A stretch of DNA of 64,000 bases from Methylocystis sp. IM3. Its GTDB lineage: Bacteria; Pseudomonadota; Alphaproteobacteria; Rhizobiales; Beijerinckiaceae. The DNA lies in the NCBI RefSeq assembly GCF_038070105.1, contig NZ_JBBPBZ010000002.1, forward strand, positions 860,501-924,500, given 5' to 3'. Below, one piece after another: positions 43,508 through 52,496 of the stretch; the stretch's first letter is position 1; each line of letters starts with the position of its first letter. The translations under genes and the position numbers were made by a program. The notes under the pieces were generated by a model. That model saw nothing but the letters and a program-made list of their open reading frames with translations. It did no database searches and was not told where the DNA came from.

Positions 43508-45709
43508 TCAGGGCGCCGGCTCGGCGCCCTCTTCGGCCGAGGCGGGTTCGGGCGAGAGATAACGCTCCAGCGCGGTGGGGCGCCGCCGCCGCGCGCGGGC
43601 CAGAACGGGGTCGCTGTAATAGGCGCGGGGGCCATTGGCGAGGCTATCGAGACCCAAACGCGCCGCGCGGGCGCGGGGCTTCATCGCCGCGTAGAGCCGG
43701 GCCTCGACCTGCGAGATGGTGACATTGTCCACCACATAGACGCCGCGGCGGTCGACATGGGCGATCTCGTCGCGCACCAGCCGGTTGAGAATGGCGACGA
43801 GATTGTCGCGCACATTGGGCGCGAGCAGAAGCAGCGAGGCGTCCTGGGGATCGATTTCGCTCATGTCGCCGTGAACCGGCCGCGCGGCGCGCAGCATGGT
43901 TTTCATGGCGCGGACTTCGACCGGCTCCTCCTCGTCGTCGGTCAGATCCATCGGCGTCATGAACTGGCGCCGCTCGCGCGCCTCGAAGCCGCGTTTGAAG
44001 ATTTCCGACAGGAACTTCATGATGAACAGGAAGGCGTCCTGCGCCATGGCGACGCCGATCGCCATGGTCGAATCGGGCGTGAAGCTCCAGAAGGCTTCCC
44101 GCGCCAGTTCGAACTTGTTGCGCTCGGTCGAGTGCGCGCGCAGATAGGCGTCGCTCTTCTTCAAGAGCTCGCGCACGTCCTCGTCGCTCAAGCCCACCGA
44201 CTTGCCGGCGACGACGCAGGCGTCGACGAGCCCCTTCGCGGCGTTGAAGCCATTGGCGGCGGCGCTCCTGTCCGACGCGGGGGCGGCGCGGATTTTCGCG
44301 ACGATGGCGTTGAGCTCGTCGCGCAGCCCGCCGTCGAGACTGCATTTGGCGTCGAAGGCGGCGCGCGCCGCGATCGTCTCGTCGCGCGCCGACAGGAGAT
44401 CGCGCGCGGCGCCCTGCGGCTCGCAGGCGAAGTCGTGGGCCACGGAGGCGGGCAGGGCGTTCGACTGGCGCGCAGCGGCGAGGATCGGCTCACAGAGCGG
44501 CCTGATCTCGCGCGCTTTCGCCCAGGTCGGCTCGACCCGCAACTGGTCGCGTAGCGCCGTGAGGTCGCGCAGCGTCGCGTCGAGGTCGAGCGCCGCCTCG
44601 CCTTTCGGAACGGGTTTTCTGGCGGCGACGCCGGCCAGTTCGGCCTTCTGCTTGAGGGCGATGGACTGGGCGGCGAGCGCGTCGCGCTTCCTGAGCGCGC
44701 TGGCGCGCTCGTTCATCGGCCCGGCGAGCGTCTGTCGGATCGCCGCCGCGCGTCGGTTCGCCTCCTCGGCCTTGATGCGATGCGTGCGGCAGTTCGGCCC
44801 GCACACCGCGCCGCGATTGTCGAGCCCGTGCTCGGCGTCCACGGCGAGCTGCTCCTCCTGACGGGCGGTCGCGTTGAGGGCCGTGATTTCTTCCTGCTTG
44901 GATTTGATGATGGCGTCGAGACTGGCGACGGTCTTTTCGAGCGTCGTCATCTCGGCCCGCGCCTCGTCATATTGGCGGCTCGCCGTCTGGGCGCTTTCGA
45001 GCTCCGCCGCGACCTGCTGCGCGGCCTTGGCGAGGATCGCCTGCTGCGCCTCCTGATTCTTGCGGATCGCCTCGCGCAGCGCCGGACCCGCGGCGCGGGC
45101 CGTGTCGATCAGGGCGTCGAGCGACTCGAGATAGCTCCTGAAGGAGGGGTCGGCGACCATTCGGGCGGAGGCCGCCTCATAGGCCGCGTTGATCTGTTTC
45201 GTCGCCGGCAGCACGACGTTGGCGGCCAACTCCATGGGTTGCAGCTCGGCGACGATCTTGCGCGAGCTGAGCTTGAAAATATTGTTGTAATAATAGGTGA
45301 AGGAGAAAAAGGCGGAGATCGAGAACACGAAGACGAAGACCGCCGCCGTGACGAGCGTCTTCACGAGCATGCGCTCGCGCGCCATGCGCCGCCTCGCGAT
45401 GAGCGCCGCGAGGTCGGCGCCGAGCGACCAGGAGGTCGAGGCGAGCATGACGAGAATGGCCGTCGTGGCGACGAGCGTGCCGACAATGCCGACAATATCG
45501 CCCGGCTCCTTCTGCATGATGTCGATCATGCCCGAGGAGGTCGTATAGAAGACCCACGCCAGCACCGGGAGCGTCACCGCCATGCCGACGCGCCCGAGGT
45601 CGATCTCCCCCGCCCAGAAGCGTCTCGCCGGCGCAAGGAGCGCCCTCAGGGAGACGATGCGGCGGGAAGCGGGGCTTTCAGGGCGCGCAGGCGGGCTCGC
45701 GACGGTCAT
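43508..45709 (-). CDS. Large membrane-anchored coiled-coil protein of unknown function
   Basis: ATG 45709 gives 733 residues; a TTG at 45802 would add 31 and is less likely. Three hydrophobic spans lie at about residues 41-59, 72-92 and 115-138. A long helical, heptad-like region follows (about 170-380: AKAAQQVAAELESAQTASRQYDEA, KTVASLDAIIKSKQEEITALN), with a CGPNCRTH pair near residue 300. A second hydrophobic segment (about 555-575, DAFLFIMKFLSEIF) precedes a C-terminal soluble domain. I recognise no family. It is on the same strand as the GTPase pair but separated from it by prmA and a small gene. Confidence 0.8.
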   Translation of the reverse strand: MTVASPPARPESPASRRIVSLRALLAPARRFWAGEIDLGRVGMAVTLPVLAWVFYTTSSGMIDIMQKEPGDIVGIVGTLVATTAILVMLASTSWSLGADLAALIARRRMARERMLVKTLVTAAVFVFVFSISAFFSFTYYYNNIFKLSSRKIVAELQPMELAANVVLPATKQINAAYEAASARMVADPSFRSYLESLDALIDTARAAGPALREAIRKNQEAQQAILAKAAQQVAAELESAQTASRQYDEARAEMTTLEKTVASLDAIIKSKQEEITALNATARQEEQLAVDAEHGLDNRGAVCGPNCRTHRIKAEEANRRAAAIRQTLAGPMNERASALRKRDALAAQSIALKQKAELAGVAARKPVPKGEAALDLDATLRDLTALRDQLRVEPTWAKAREIRPLCEPILAAARQSNALPASVAHDFACEPQGAARDLLSARDETIAARAAFDAKCSLDGGLRDELNAIVAKIRAAPASDRSAAANGFNAAKGLVDACVVAGKSVGLSDEDVRELLKKSDAYLRAHSTERNKFELAREAFWSFTPDSTMAIGVAMAQDAFLFIMKFLSEIFKRGFEARERRQFMTPMDLTDDEEEPVEVRAMKTMLRAARPVHGDMSEIDPQDASLLLLAPNVRDNLVAILNRLVRDEIAHVDRRGVYVVDNVTISQVEARLYAAMKPRARAARLGLDSLANGPRAYYSDPVLARARRRRPTALERYLSPEPASAEEGAEPAP

Positions 45710-45976
45710 GGAAAAAGCTCGCTCCTCGAATCTCCGGCCCTGCTGCCCCAAGGGTTCCCGGTTGATGGGACGGAAATGAGACCTATTTGCACTTTTTCGC
45801 AAGCCGTCGCGTCGAGCGCCCGCAAAGAGGCGCCGTGGGGGCGCGGCGGGCCGGGTTTTCCTCCTTGGTCTTTCGTGTTAGAGGGCCAAGTCGGCGCGAC
45901 GCTCGCGGCAGGACGCGCGCCGGCGCCTCTTGTCTCGCGGCCCCTTGAAGGTTCGCGCAACAAACAGGAACAAGCC

Positions 45977-47128
45977 GTGTCCATACCTTTCCGTTACGTT
46001 GCGAAGATCGGCGCCTATATCGTCAAGCAGCATCTTCTAGGCAGAAAACGCTATCCTCTCGTCCTGATGCTGGAGCCGCTGTTTCGCTGCAATCTCGCCT
46101 GCGCGGGTTGCGGCAAGATCGATTATCCCGACCATATTCTGAACAAGCGCCTGTCCGTCGAGGAATCGCTGGCCTCGGTCGATGAGTGCGGCGCGCCCGT
46201 GGTGGTCATCGCCGGCGGCGAACCGCTCCTGCACAAGGACCTGCCGCAGATCGTCGAGGGCATCGTCAAGCGCGGCAAATTCGCCATCGTCTGCACCAAT
46301 GCGCTGTTGCTCGCCAAGAAGATCGACCAGTACAAGCCCTCTCCCTATTTCACCTGGTCGATCCATCTCGACGGCGACAGGGAGATGCACGACCGCGCCG
46401 TGAGCCAGGACGGCGTCTACGAGCGCGCGGTCGAGGCGATCAAGCTCGCCAAGGCCAAAGGCTTCCGCGTCACCACCAACAGCACGTTCTTCGCCGACGC
46501 CGATCCGGAGCGCGTCGCCAAATTCCTAGACGAGACGACCGCGCTCGGCGTCGACGGCATGACGGTCTCGCCCGGCTACGCCTATGAGCGCGCGCCGGAC
46601 CAGACCCACTTCCTCAATCGGCAGAAGACGAAGGAACTGTTCCGCGCCATCCTGCGCCGCGGGCGCGGCGGCAAGGCCTGGGAGTTCCAGCAGTCGGGCC
46701 TGTTCATGAATTTCCTCGCCGGCAACGAGAGCTATCTCTGCACGCCCTGGGGAAATCCGCTGCGCACGGTCTTCGGCTGGCAGCGTCCCTGCTATCTTCT
46801 CGGCGAAGGCTATGTGCCGACCTTCAAGCAACTGATGGAAGAGACGAACTGGGACGCCTATGGCGTCGGCAACTACGAGAAATGCGCCGACTGCATGGTG
46901 CATTGCGGCTTCGAGCCCTCGGCCGTGGCCGATTCGGTGCGTCGCCCCTGGAAGGCCGCCATGATCGCCCTCTTTGGCGTTCGCACCGACGGTCCCATGG
47001 CGCCCGACATCTCGCTCGAGAATCAGCGCCCGGCCGAATATGTCTATGACGAGAACATCGCCAAGCTCTCAGAGATCCGTGAGCACGAGGCGAAGAAGCG
47101 GTCCGAGGAGCGGCCCACAGCGGCTTAA
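45977..47128 (+). CDS. hpnH: Adenosyl-hopene transferase (radical SAM) HpnH
   Basis: HpnH joins the 5'-deoxyadenosyl moiety to hopene (diploptene), the first step to C35 hopanoids. GTG 45977 after AGGAA gives 383 residues. The radical SAM cluster motif is FRCNLACAGCGKIDYP (CxxxCxxC near residues 38-45), followed by IAGGEPLL and a SPASM-like C-terminal cysteine set (NYEKCADCMVHCGFEP). It runs opposite to the rest of the hopanoid cluster, and its last 60 bases overlap the 3' end of hpnG. Confidence 0.96.
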   Translation: MSIPFRYVAKIGAYIVKQHLLGRKRYPLVLMLEPLFRCNLACAGCGKIDYPDHILNKRLSVEESLASVDECGAPVVVIAGGEPLLHKDLPQIVEGIVKRGKFAIVCTNALLLAKKIDQYKPSPYFTWSIHLDGDREMHDRAVSQDGVYERAVEAIKLAKAKGFRVTTNSTFFADADPERVAKFLDETTALGVDGMTVSPGYAYERAPDQTHFLNRQKTKELFRAILRRGRGGKAWEFQQSGLFMNFLAGNESYLCTPWGNPLRTVFGWQRPCYLLGEGYVPTFKQLMEETNWDAYGVGNYEKCADCMVHCGFEPSAVADSVRRPWKAAMIALFGVRTDGPMAPDISLENQRPAEYVYDENIAKLSEIREHEAKKRSEERPTAA

Positions 47129-47803
47129 GGACCCGAAGGCCGCGCGGGAATCGAGCCCGGCCATCATCAATCCGCCAATCTGACGGGGCGCGCGAATCAG
47201 TTCGCGCGCCACTGTTTTTCCGCACACGTCGCCTTCGGGCGTCAGCGCCTTGGCGGCGAGCGACGGCAATCCGCGCAGGGCGGGGTCGCTGATCGCGCGC
47301 ACCACGGCGAAAGGGATGCCCCGGTCGCGGGCGAATTCGGCGGCGAGATGCGATTCCATATCGACGGCCGCGGCCTGCGACCGCTCGCGCAGGCGCGTCT
47401 TGGCGTGGCGATCCATCGCCGGCTGATCGACGCCGACAATGGCGCCGGAGATCGTCTTGCACCCCCTCGCGGCCGCGCCTTCGGCGAGCGCATCGGAGAG
47501 ACGCGCGTGGGTTTCGTGGCGGTCGTCGCCCGAAACGACTGTATCGGCGATCATGAGGTCGCCCGGCCGCAGGGCGTGATCGAGCCCTCCGGCGAGACCG
47601 AAACTGACGACGGCGGCGAAGCGGCGCCCCTGGAGGAGATCAAGCTCGGCGCGCAGTTTGAGCACATTCGCGCCGCTGCAAATGGCGACGACGCCCTCGC
47701 CCGCCACACAGGCAGCCTCGCGCTTCATGCCGGTGAGAACGAGGATCGGGCCCGGCGCCGGAACGCTGGCCGCCTCTCTGCGGCGGCTCTGAACCAGCGT
47801 CAT
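47069..47803 (-). CDS. hpnG: Hopanoid nucleosidase HpnG
   Basis: HpnG releases adenine from adenosylhopane to give ribosylhopane. The 244-residue MTA/SAH-nucleosidase-fold protein has ILVLTGMKREAACVAGEGV, VSFGLAGGLDHALRPGDLMIAD and the VDMESHLAAEFARDRGIPFAVVRAISDP segment with the catalytic Asp. A GGGAGAGG site supports ATG 47803. It lies 207 bp downstream of shc on the same strand. Its 3' end overlaps hpnH in antisense orientation. Confidence 0.93.
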   Translation of the reverse strand: MTLVQSRRREAASVPAPGPILVLTGMKREAACVAGEGVVAICSGANVLKLRAELDLLQGRRFAAVVSFGLAGGLDHALRPGDLMIADTVVSGDDRHETHARLSDALAEGAAARGCKTISGAIVGVDQPAMDRHAKTRLRERSQAAAVDMESHLAAEFARDRGIPFAVVRAISDPALRGLPSLAAKALTPEGDVCGKTVARELIRAPRQIGGLMMAGLDSRAAFGSLSRCGPLLGPLLRLVLTDL

Positions 47804-48010
47804 GGGCCTCTCCCTGTTTCGTGACCGTCGCCTTAACTCCCCTCTTTCCGAGGGCGAAGTCAACGGCTGACCAGCAAGCGGGTCGTCATTAGTGAATTGG
47901 GCTCAGCGATCGCCGCCGGCAAATGCCTCTCGTTCACGCGCTCCCACTGGGTATGCGCACTTGGCGTGCGCACTTCCCCGTCACGGAGCGCTCACGCCCG
48001 GCGCCGGGGC

Positions 48011-49984
48011 TTACAGCCCCACGGTCACCAGCTTGCTGTTCGTGCCCACCAGATTGCGGTAGCGCGCCAGCGCCCACAGCGGGAAGAATTTCGCATAGCC
48101 GTGGTAGCGCAGATAGAAGACGCGCGGGAATCCGGTGGCGGTGAAGCGCGCCTCGTTCCACAGGCCGTGTTCGGCCTGCGTCGCCTGTAGGTAGGCCACG
48201 CCGCGCGCGACGGCCGGATGCTCCACATCGCCCGAGGCCATCAGGGCGAGCAGCGCCCAGGCCGTTTGCGAGGCGGTCGAGGGCGCTTGCTCATAGCCCT
48301 TGTAATCGAGCTTGTAGCTCACAAGATCCTCGCCCCAGCCGCCGTCGGGATTCTGGATCGAGACCAGCCAATTCACCGCGCGGCGATAGGCGTCATGGTC
48401 ATGCGGCAGGCCGGCGGCGTTGAGCGCGCAGAGCGCCGACCATGTTCCATAGATGTAATTGGCGCCCCAGCGGCCGAACCAGCTGCCGTCTTTCTCCTGG
48501 TCCTTGATGATGTAATCGACGCCGCGCTTCAGACAGTCGCTCGTCTCCGCCGTCTCGCCGAGCTGGGCGAGGAGCGAGATGCAGCGGGCCGACACGTCGA
48601 CGGTCGGCGGATCGAGCAGCGCGCCATGATCGGCGAAGGGAATGTGGTTGAGGTAGTGATAGGCGTTGTCCGCGTCGAAGGCGCCCCAGCCGCCGTTCTT
48701 CGACTGCATGCCGACGATCCACTCCTTCGCGCGGGCGATGCGCTCGGCGTAGGGCTTGGCGCTCTCATTGGCGGTGAGCCGGTCCATGGCGGTCGCGACG
48801 ACGGCCGTGTCGTCCACATCCGGATAATAGGCGTTGGCGTATTGGAAGGCCCAGCCGCCGGGCCGCAGGTCCGGGCGCTGGACCGCCCAGTCGCCCTTCA
48901 CGTCGAGCACCTGAAGCGGCGCGAGCCAGTCGAGCGCCTGGCGCGCACGCTCGCGGGCATCCGGGTCGCCGGTCTCCAGTAGCGCATGGGCGACAAGCGA
49001 GGTGTCCCACACCGGCGAGACGCAGGGCTGGCAATAGGCTTCCGTTTCGTTGACCACGAGCAGGCGCTCGATCGATTCGCGCGCGTCCTTCACGCGCTGG
49101 TCGCTCTCGGGCGCGCCGAGCACGTCGTACATCAGCAGGCTGTTGACCATCGCCGGGAAGATGGCGCCGAGGCCGTCGACGCCGTTGAGGCGCTCGGTCG
49201 TCCATTTTTCGGCAAGTTCGATCGACAGTTCGCGCGACCGCTTCGGCATGTGGGGTTCGAGAACCCGCAGCAGCTTGTCGATCTCGCCGAAGATATGCGC
49301 CCAGGGCCAGGTCTGGTGCTCGCCCTTCGGCCAGACTTTCACCTCCTCGGGCGGCGTCACGAAAAGCTCCTGGATGCGGACGCCCTTGGGATTTTTCGCC
49401 TTTGGCTTTTTCGTCATCAGAACCAGCAGGGGCACGAGCACCGTGCGGCCCCAATAGGAGATCTTGTCGAGGTGGAAGGGGAACCACTTCGGCAGCAGCA
49501 TGATCTCGATCGGCATCACCGGCACGCCGCGCCAGGGGATTTCGCCATAGAGCGCGAGCAGCGAACGGGTGAAGACATTGCTCGTCGCCGCGCCGCCATG
49601 CGCGAGAATGGCGCTTCGGGCGCGCACCATATGCGGCGCCTCGATGTCGTCGCCGATCATCTTGAGCGCGAAATAGGCTTTCACGCTGGCGCTGATGTTG
49701 AAGTCGCCGTCCTGGAAGAGCGGCCAGCCGCCGTGGCGCTCGCTTTGCGTGCGGCGCAGATAGACGCCGATCTTGCGCTCCAGTTCGGCGTCGACGGGCT
49801 CGGCGCGGAAATGGCGCATCAGCACATATTCGGCCGGAATGGTGGTGTCGGCCTCGAGCTCGAAGCACCAATGGCCGTCGGTCTTGCCGAGCGCAAGCAG
49901 CGCGCGCTTGGCGTTCTGGATGCTCGCCTCCAGCGCCTCGGCGCCGACGGGAGCGTAGGTTTCAATGCGCGCGGCTGCGGTCAT
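48011..49984 (-). CDS. shc: Squalene-hopene cyclase
   Basis: The enzyme cyclises squalene to hopene and diplopterol at the inner membrane. The 657-residue sequence has the catalytic acid motif DVDD (residues 389-392) in YPDVDDTAVVATAMDRL and several QW repeats such as QSKNGGWGAFDADNAYHYLN, KDGSWFGRWGANYIYGTWSAL and QNPDGGWGEDLVSYK. Family class is SHC type 1 of alphaproteobacteria. AAAGGGA before the ATG is a good ribosome site, and the gene begins 27 bp after the HTH gene, suggesting one transcript. Confidence 0.98.
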   Translation of the reverse strand: MTAAARIETYAPVGAEALEASIQNAKRALLALGKTDGHWCFELEADTTIPAEYVLMRHFRAEPVDAELERKIGVYLRRTQSERHGGWPLFQDGDFNISASVKAYFALKMIGDDIEAPHMVRARSAILAHGGAATSNVFTRSLLALYGEIPWRGVPVMPIEIMLLPKWFPFHLDKISYWGRTVLVPLLVLMTKKPKAKNPKGVRIQELFVTPPEEVKVWPKGEHQTWPWAHIFGEIDKLLRVLEPHMPKRSRELSIELAEKWTTERLNGVDGLGAIFPAMVNSLLMYDVLGAPESDQRVKDARESIERLLVVNETEAYCQPCVSPVWDTSLVAHALLETGDPDARERARQALDWLAPLQVLDVKGDWAVQRPDLRPGGWAFQYANAYYPDVDDTAVVATAMDRLTANESAKPYAERIARAKEWIVGMQSKNGGWGAFDADNAYHYLNHIPFADHGALLDPPTVDVSARCISLLAQLGETAETSDCLKRGVDYIIKDQEKDGSWFGRWGANYIYGTWSALCALNAAGLPHDHDAYRRAVNWLVSIQNPDGGWGEDLVSYKLDYKGYEQAPSTASQTAWALLALMASGDVEHPAVARGVAYLQATQAEHGLWNEARFTATGFPRVFYLRYHGYAKFFPLWALARYRNLVGTNSKLVTVGL

Positions 49985-50011
49985 CGTAAATTCCCTTTAA
50001 GTCATGCGGTC

Positions 50012-50299
50012 TCAGGCGATGCGCAGCGTCGCTGTTTTTCCAGCGCCGGCATGAGGCCTGATGTTGATTTCAACGTCCCGTCCGAGGGCGACGAGGAAGC
50101 GCAAAAGCCGCTCCACCGAGAACTGCCTGAAGTCTCCATGCAGCATCTTCGAGACATCGGGCTGCCTGACGCCGAAGAGCCGCGCCGCCTCGATCTGCTT
50201 GAGGCCGCGCTCTTTGAGCAGCGCGTCGATCCTGCCGACGAGCTGCGCCTTGAGGAGATGGTCCTCGGCGGCTCTTTGAGGTGAAAGCGGGTCGTCCAT
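50012..50299 (-). CDS. Orphan XRE/HTH_37 antitoxin-like regulator upstream of shc
   Basis: The 95-residue product has a helix-turn-helix of the HTH_37 (COG5606) type, LKQIEAARLFGVRQPDVSKMLHG (about residues 33-55), followed by FSVERLLRFLVALGRDVEINIRPH. Such proteins are usually antitoxins paired with a RelE/Gp49-like toxin, but no toxin gene fits here, as hpnE ends 80 bp upstream. ATG 50299 lies downstream of the palindromic promoter; an in-frame ATG at 50398 would overlap hpnE. It is followed after 27 bp by shc. Confidence 0.85.
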   Translation of the reverse strand: MDDPLSPQRAAEDHLLKAQLVGRIDALLKERGLKQIEAARLFGVRQPDVSKMLHGDFRQFSVERLLRFLVALGRDVEINIRPHAGAGKTATLRIA

Positions 50300-50356
50300 C
50301 GGCTCGGGTGAGAAGTCGGTCGCCTCCGGTCCGGCGGGCGGCCGAACGGCGTTTCG

Positions 50357-50383
50357 GTTATAGTGATTTGACCATATGGTCAA
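50357..50383 (-). promoter_or_regulatory. Palindromic operator overlapping a promoter-like sequence before the HTH gene
   Basis: TTGACCATATGGTCAA (50368-50383) is a perfect 16-bp palindrome. Its left arm on the minus strand reads as a -35 (TTGACC), with TATAAC (50357-50362) as -10 after 15 bp, shorter than ideal. The palindrome also spans the hpnE stop codon. Antitoxin-type HTH proteins commonly bind such symmetrical sites to repress their own promoter. Confidence 0.6.
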
Positions 50384-51633
50384 GGAGCCTTCGCGCATCC
50401 AGCGAGCGCCGCCGCCTTGTATCCCGAGCGGATCGAACCCTCGATCGTCGCGGGGAGGCCCGTCGCCGTCCAGTCGCCGGCGAGGAAGAGATTGCGCCAG
50501 GCGGTTTCGGCGCCGGGGCGGCGCGCTTCCTGCGCCGGCGTCGCGGCGAAGGTTGCGCGCTTTTCCTTCACGATCTGCCAGGGGGGAAGATCGCGGGGAA
50601 GCCCCGTCGCGGCGGCGACCTCGGCCCAGATCTGCCCGGCGAGCGCCTCGCGCGGCTCCTCGATCAGCCGGTCGGCCCCGCTGATCGTGACCGAGAGCCT
50701 GTCATCGAAGGCGAAGAGCCACTCGGAAACCGAGCCGACCATGCCGAGCAGCAAGGGCTGGCCGGGCGGCGGCGCGATCTTGAAATGGACATTGAGGATT
50801 GCGCGATAGTCGTCGGGCGCGACCAGCTTGGGCACGAGCTCGGTCGCGCTCCAGGGGGGGACGGCGAGCACGACGCTGTCCTCTTCGCCAAGCGCAATAT
50901 CCTCCCCCGCGAAACGCAGGGCGCGAACGCGGCCGTCGTCGACATCGATCTCGCGCAGCCGCGCGCCGAAGCGCGGGCTGACGCCCTGCGCTGAAAGTTT
51001 TGCGAGCGCCGGCTCGATGAAGGCGTGGCCGAGCCCGCCCCTGGCGACGAGCGGCCGGCAGGCGGCGCCGCCTGCGGCGAGCGTTTCGCGCAGCACGGCG
51101 CCCGCCAGCGTCGCCGACGCCTCGGTGGGCTCGGTGTTGAGGGCGGAGAGCATCACCGGGCGCCAGAGCTTTTCAAAGAGAAGGCCATCGCAGCGCATCG
51201 TCTCGCCGATGGTCGCGCCCGCTTTGGCGAATAGCAGCCTGGCGGCGTCGAGGTAATCGAGCGGGCGCGTCTCGGGGACGCGCCTGTCGGGGACGAAAAT
51301 CCACCAGGGGATTTTCGAGGCGTTGGGCCGCAACCGCCAGCGCCGGCCGGTCTCGAAATCGAGGAAGTCGAATTGGCACTCCGCGGGTCCGACGAGGGCG
51401 TCGCTCGCGCCGATGCGCGCGCCGTAATCGCGCGCCGCCCAATTTCCCGAGAGCAGCAGATGATTGCCGTTATCGATGACGAGGTCGAGCGACGGGTCGA
51501 AATAGGAGCGGCAGCGCCCGCCCGCCATGCGCGCGGCTTCATGCAGCGCCACGCGCCGGCCTTCGTCGGCGAGCCGGACGGCGCAGGAGAGGCCGGCCAG
51601 TCCCGCCCCGACGATATGAATGGTTCCGCTCAC
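50380..51633 (-). CDS. hpnE: Hydroxysqualene dehydroxylase HpnE
   Basis: HpnE is the FAD amine-oxidase-like enzyme that reduces hydroxysqualene to squalene. GTG 51633 overlaps the hpnD stop as GTGA and gives 417 residues. The N-terminal FAD motif is IHIVGAGLAGLSCAVRLADEGRRVALHE, and AWRNLFLAGDWTATGLPATIEGSIRSG is the C-terminal flavin contact. HpnC, HpnD and HpnE together make squalene from farnesyl diphosphate. Confidence 0.95.
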   Translation of the reverse strand: MSGTIHIVGAGLAGLSCAVRLADEGRRVALHEAARMAGGRCRSYFDPSLDLVIDNGNHLLLSGNWAARDYGARIGASDALVGPAECQFDFLDFETGRRWRLRPNASKIPWWIFVPDRRVPETRPLDYLDAARLLFAKAGATIGETMRCDGLLFEKLWRPVMLSALNTEPTEASATLAGAVLRETLAAGGAACRPLVARGGLGHAFIEPALAKLSAQGVSPRFGARLREIDVDDGRVRALRFAGEDIALGEEDSVVLAVPPWSATELVPKLVAPDDYRAILNVHFKIAPPPGQPLLLGMVGSVSEWLFAFDDRLSVTISGADRLIEEPREALAGQIWAEVAAATGLPRDLPPWQIVKEKRATFAATPAQEARRPGAETAWRNLFLAGDWTATGLPATIEGSIRSGYKAAALAGCAKAP

Positions 51634-52496
51634 AGGAAAGCGTGTCTGAGCAGGGCGCCGATCAGCTTCACTCGCGACATGCGCACGGGGGCGCGTGGCG
51701 GCGCGAAGCCGCGCTCGGCGAGGCGGTCGAGAATGGAGCGATAGCCGGCGGCCATCAGATAAGGGGCCTTCACGCCCGATTTCGGCAGGCCCGCCATGAC
51801 GAGATCGGCTTGTTCGAAATGCTCGCGCGCCCGCTGCATGACGGGCGCGCAAACGGCGTCGAGCGCCGGGCTGGCGAGCACGGCATGGGGCGCCTGGGTG
51901 GCGACGCCCGCCTCGTCTATCGCCTCGCGCGGAAGATATAGCCGCCCGCGCGCGGCGTCTTCGTCGAGGTCGCGCAGGATATTCGTGAGCTGAAGCGCGC
52001 GCCCGAGGTGATAGGCGAGAAGCTTCGGCCCCGTGGGAAGTTCGGCCGCGTCGTCCTCGACGAGGCCGAACGCGCGCACCGAGAGCCGGCCCACGGCGCT
52101 CGCGACGCGGTCGCAATAGATTTCGAGCGTCTCCCAGTCCGGCGCGCAAATGTCCTGTTCGACATCCATCATCATGCCGTCGATGATGGCCTCGAAATCG
52201 GCGCGGTCCAGCCTGAAGCGGCGCACCGGCTCGGCGAGAAAGGCGCTGCGCGGGCGAATGCGGCCGGCGTAGAGCTCGTCGAGATCGAGACGCCAGGCGT
52301 CGAGCGCCTCGCGGCGGGCGGCTCGGTCGCCCTCGTCGTCGGCGATGTCGTCGACGGCGCGGCAGAAAGTGTAGATCGCAAACATGGCGTCCCGGCGCGA
52401 TGGCTCGAGAATGCGCATGGCGAGATAGAAGGAGCTCTTGACCGCAATGGTCTGCGTCTCGAGCGGCGCGATGTCGGCGATGGTTTCCATGGTCAT
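51630..52496 (-). CDS. hpnD: Presqualene diphosphate synthase HpnD
   Basis: HpnD condenses two farnesyl diphosphates into presqualene diphosphate. The 288-residue protein shows both aspartate-rich motifs of the squalene/phytoene synthase family, CRAVDDIADDEGD and the second in QLTNILRDLDEDAARGRLYLP. SSFYLAMRILEPSRRDAMFAIY is typical at the N-terminus. Its ATG shares one base with the hpnC stop (TGATG), and hpnE overlaps its own stop, so hpnC-D-E are tightly coupled. Confidence 0.96.
   Translation of the reverse strand: MTMETIADIAPLETQTIAVKSSFYLAMRILEPSRRDAMFAIYTFCRAVDDIADDEGDRAARREALDAWRLDLDELYAGRIRPRSAFLAEPVRRFRLDRADFEAIIDGMMMDVEQDICAPDWETLEIYCDRVASAVGRLSVRAFGLVEDDAAELPTGPKLLAYHLGRALQLTNILRDLDEDAARGRLYLPREAIDEAGVATQAPHAVLASPALDAVCAPVMQRAREHFEQADLVMAGLPKSGVKAPYLMAAGYRSILDRLAERGFAPPRAPVRMSRVKLIGALLRHAFL

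Noticed and set aside
45710..45976. A gene between the coiled-coil protein and hpnH
   Set aside because: The only open frames are extensions of the neighbours without ribosome sites. The segment is better explained as a divergent promoter region.
47834..47863. Separate promoter for hpnG (TTGACT with a GAGTTA -10)
   Set aside because: Spacing of 18 bp or more and a poor -10 make it too weak to list as a feature.
50300..50398. Toxin partner or longer N-terminus for the HTH protein
   Set aside because: The space before the HTH start is only 80 bp beyond hpnE, and the extension would read through the palindromic promoter. It has no toxin motif.
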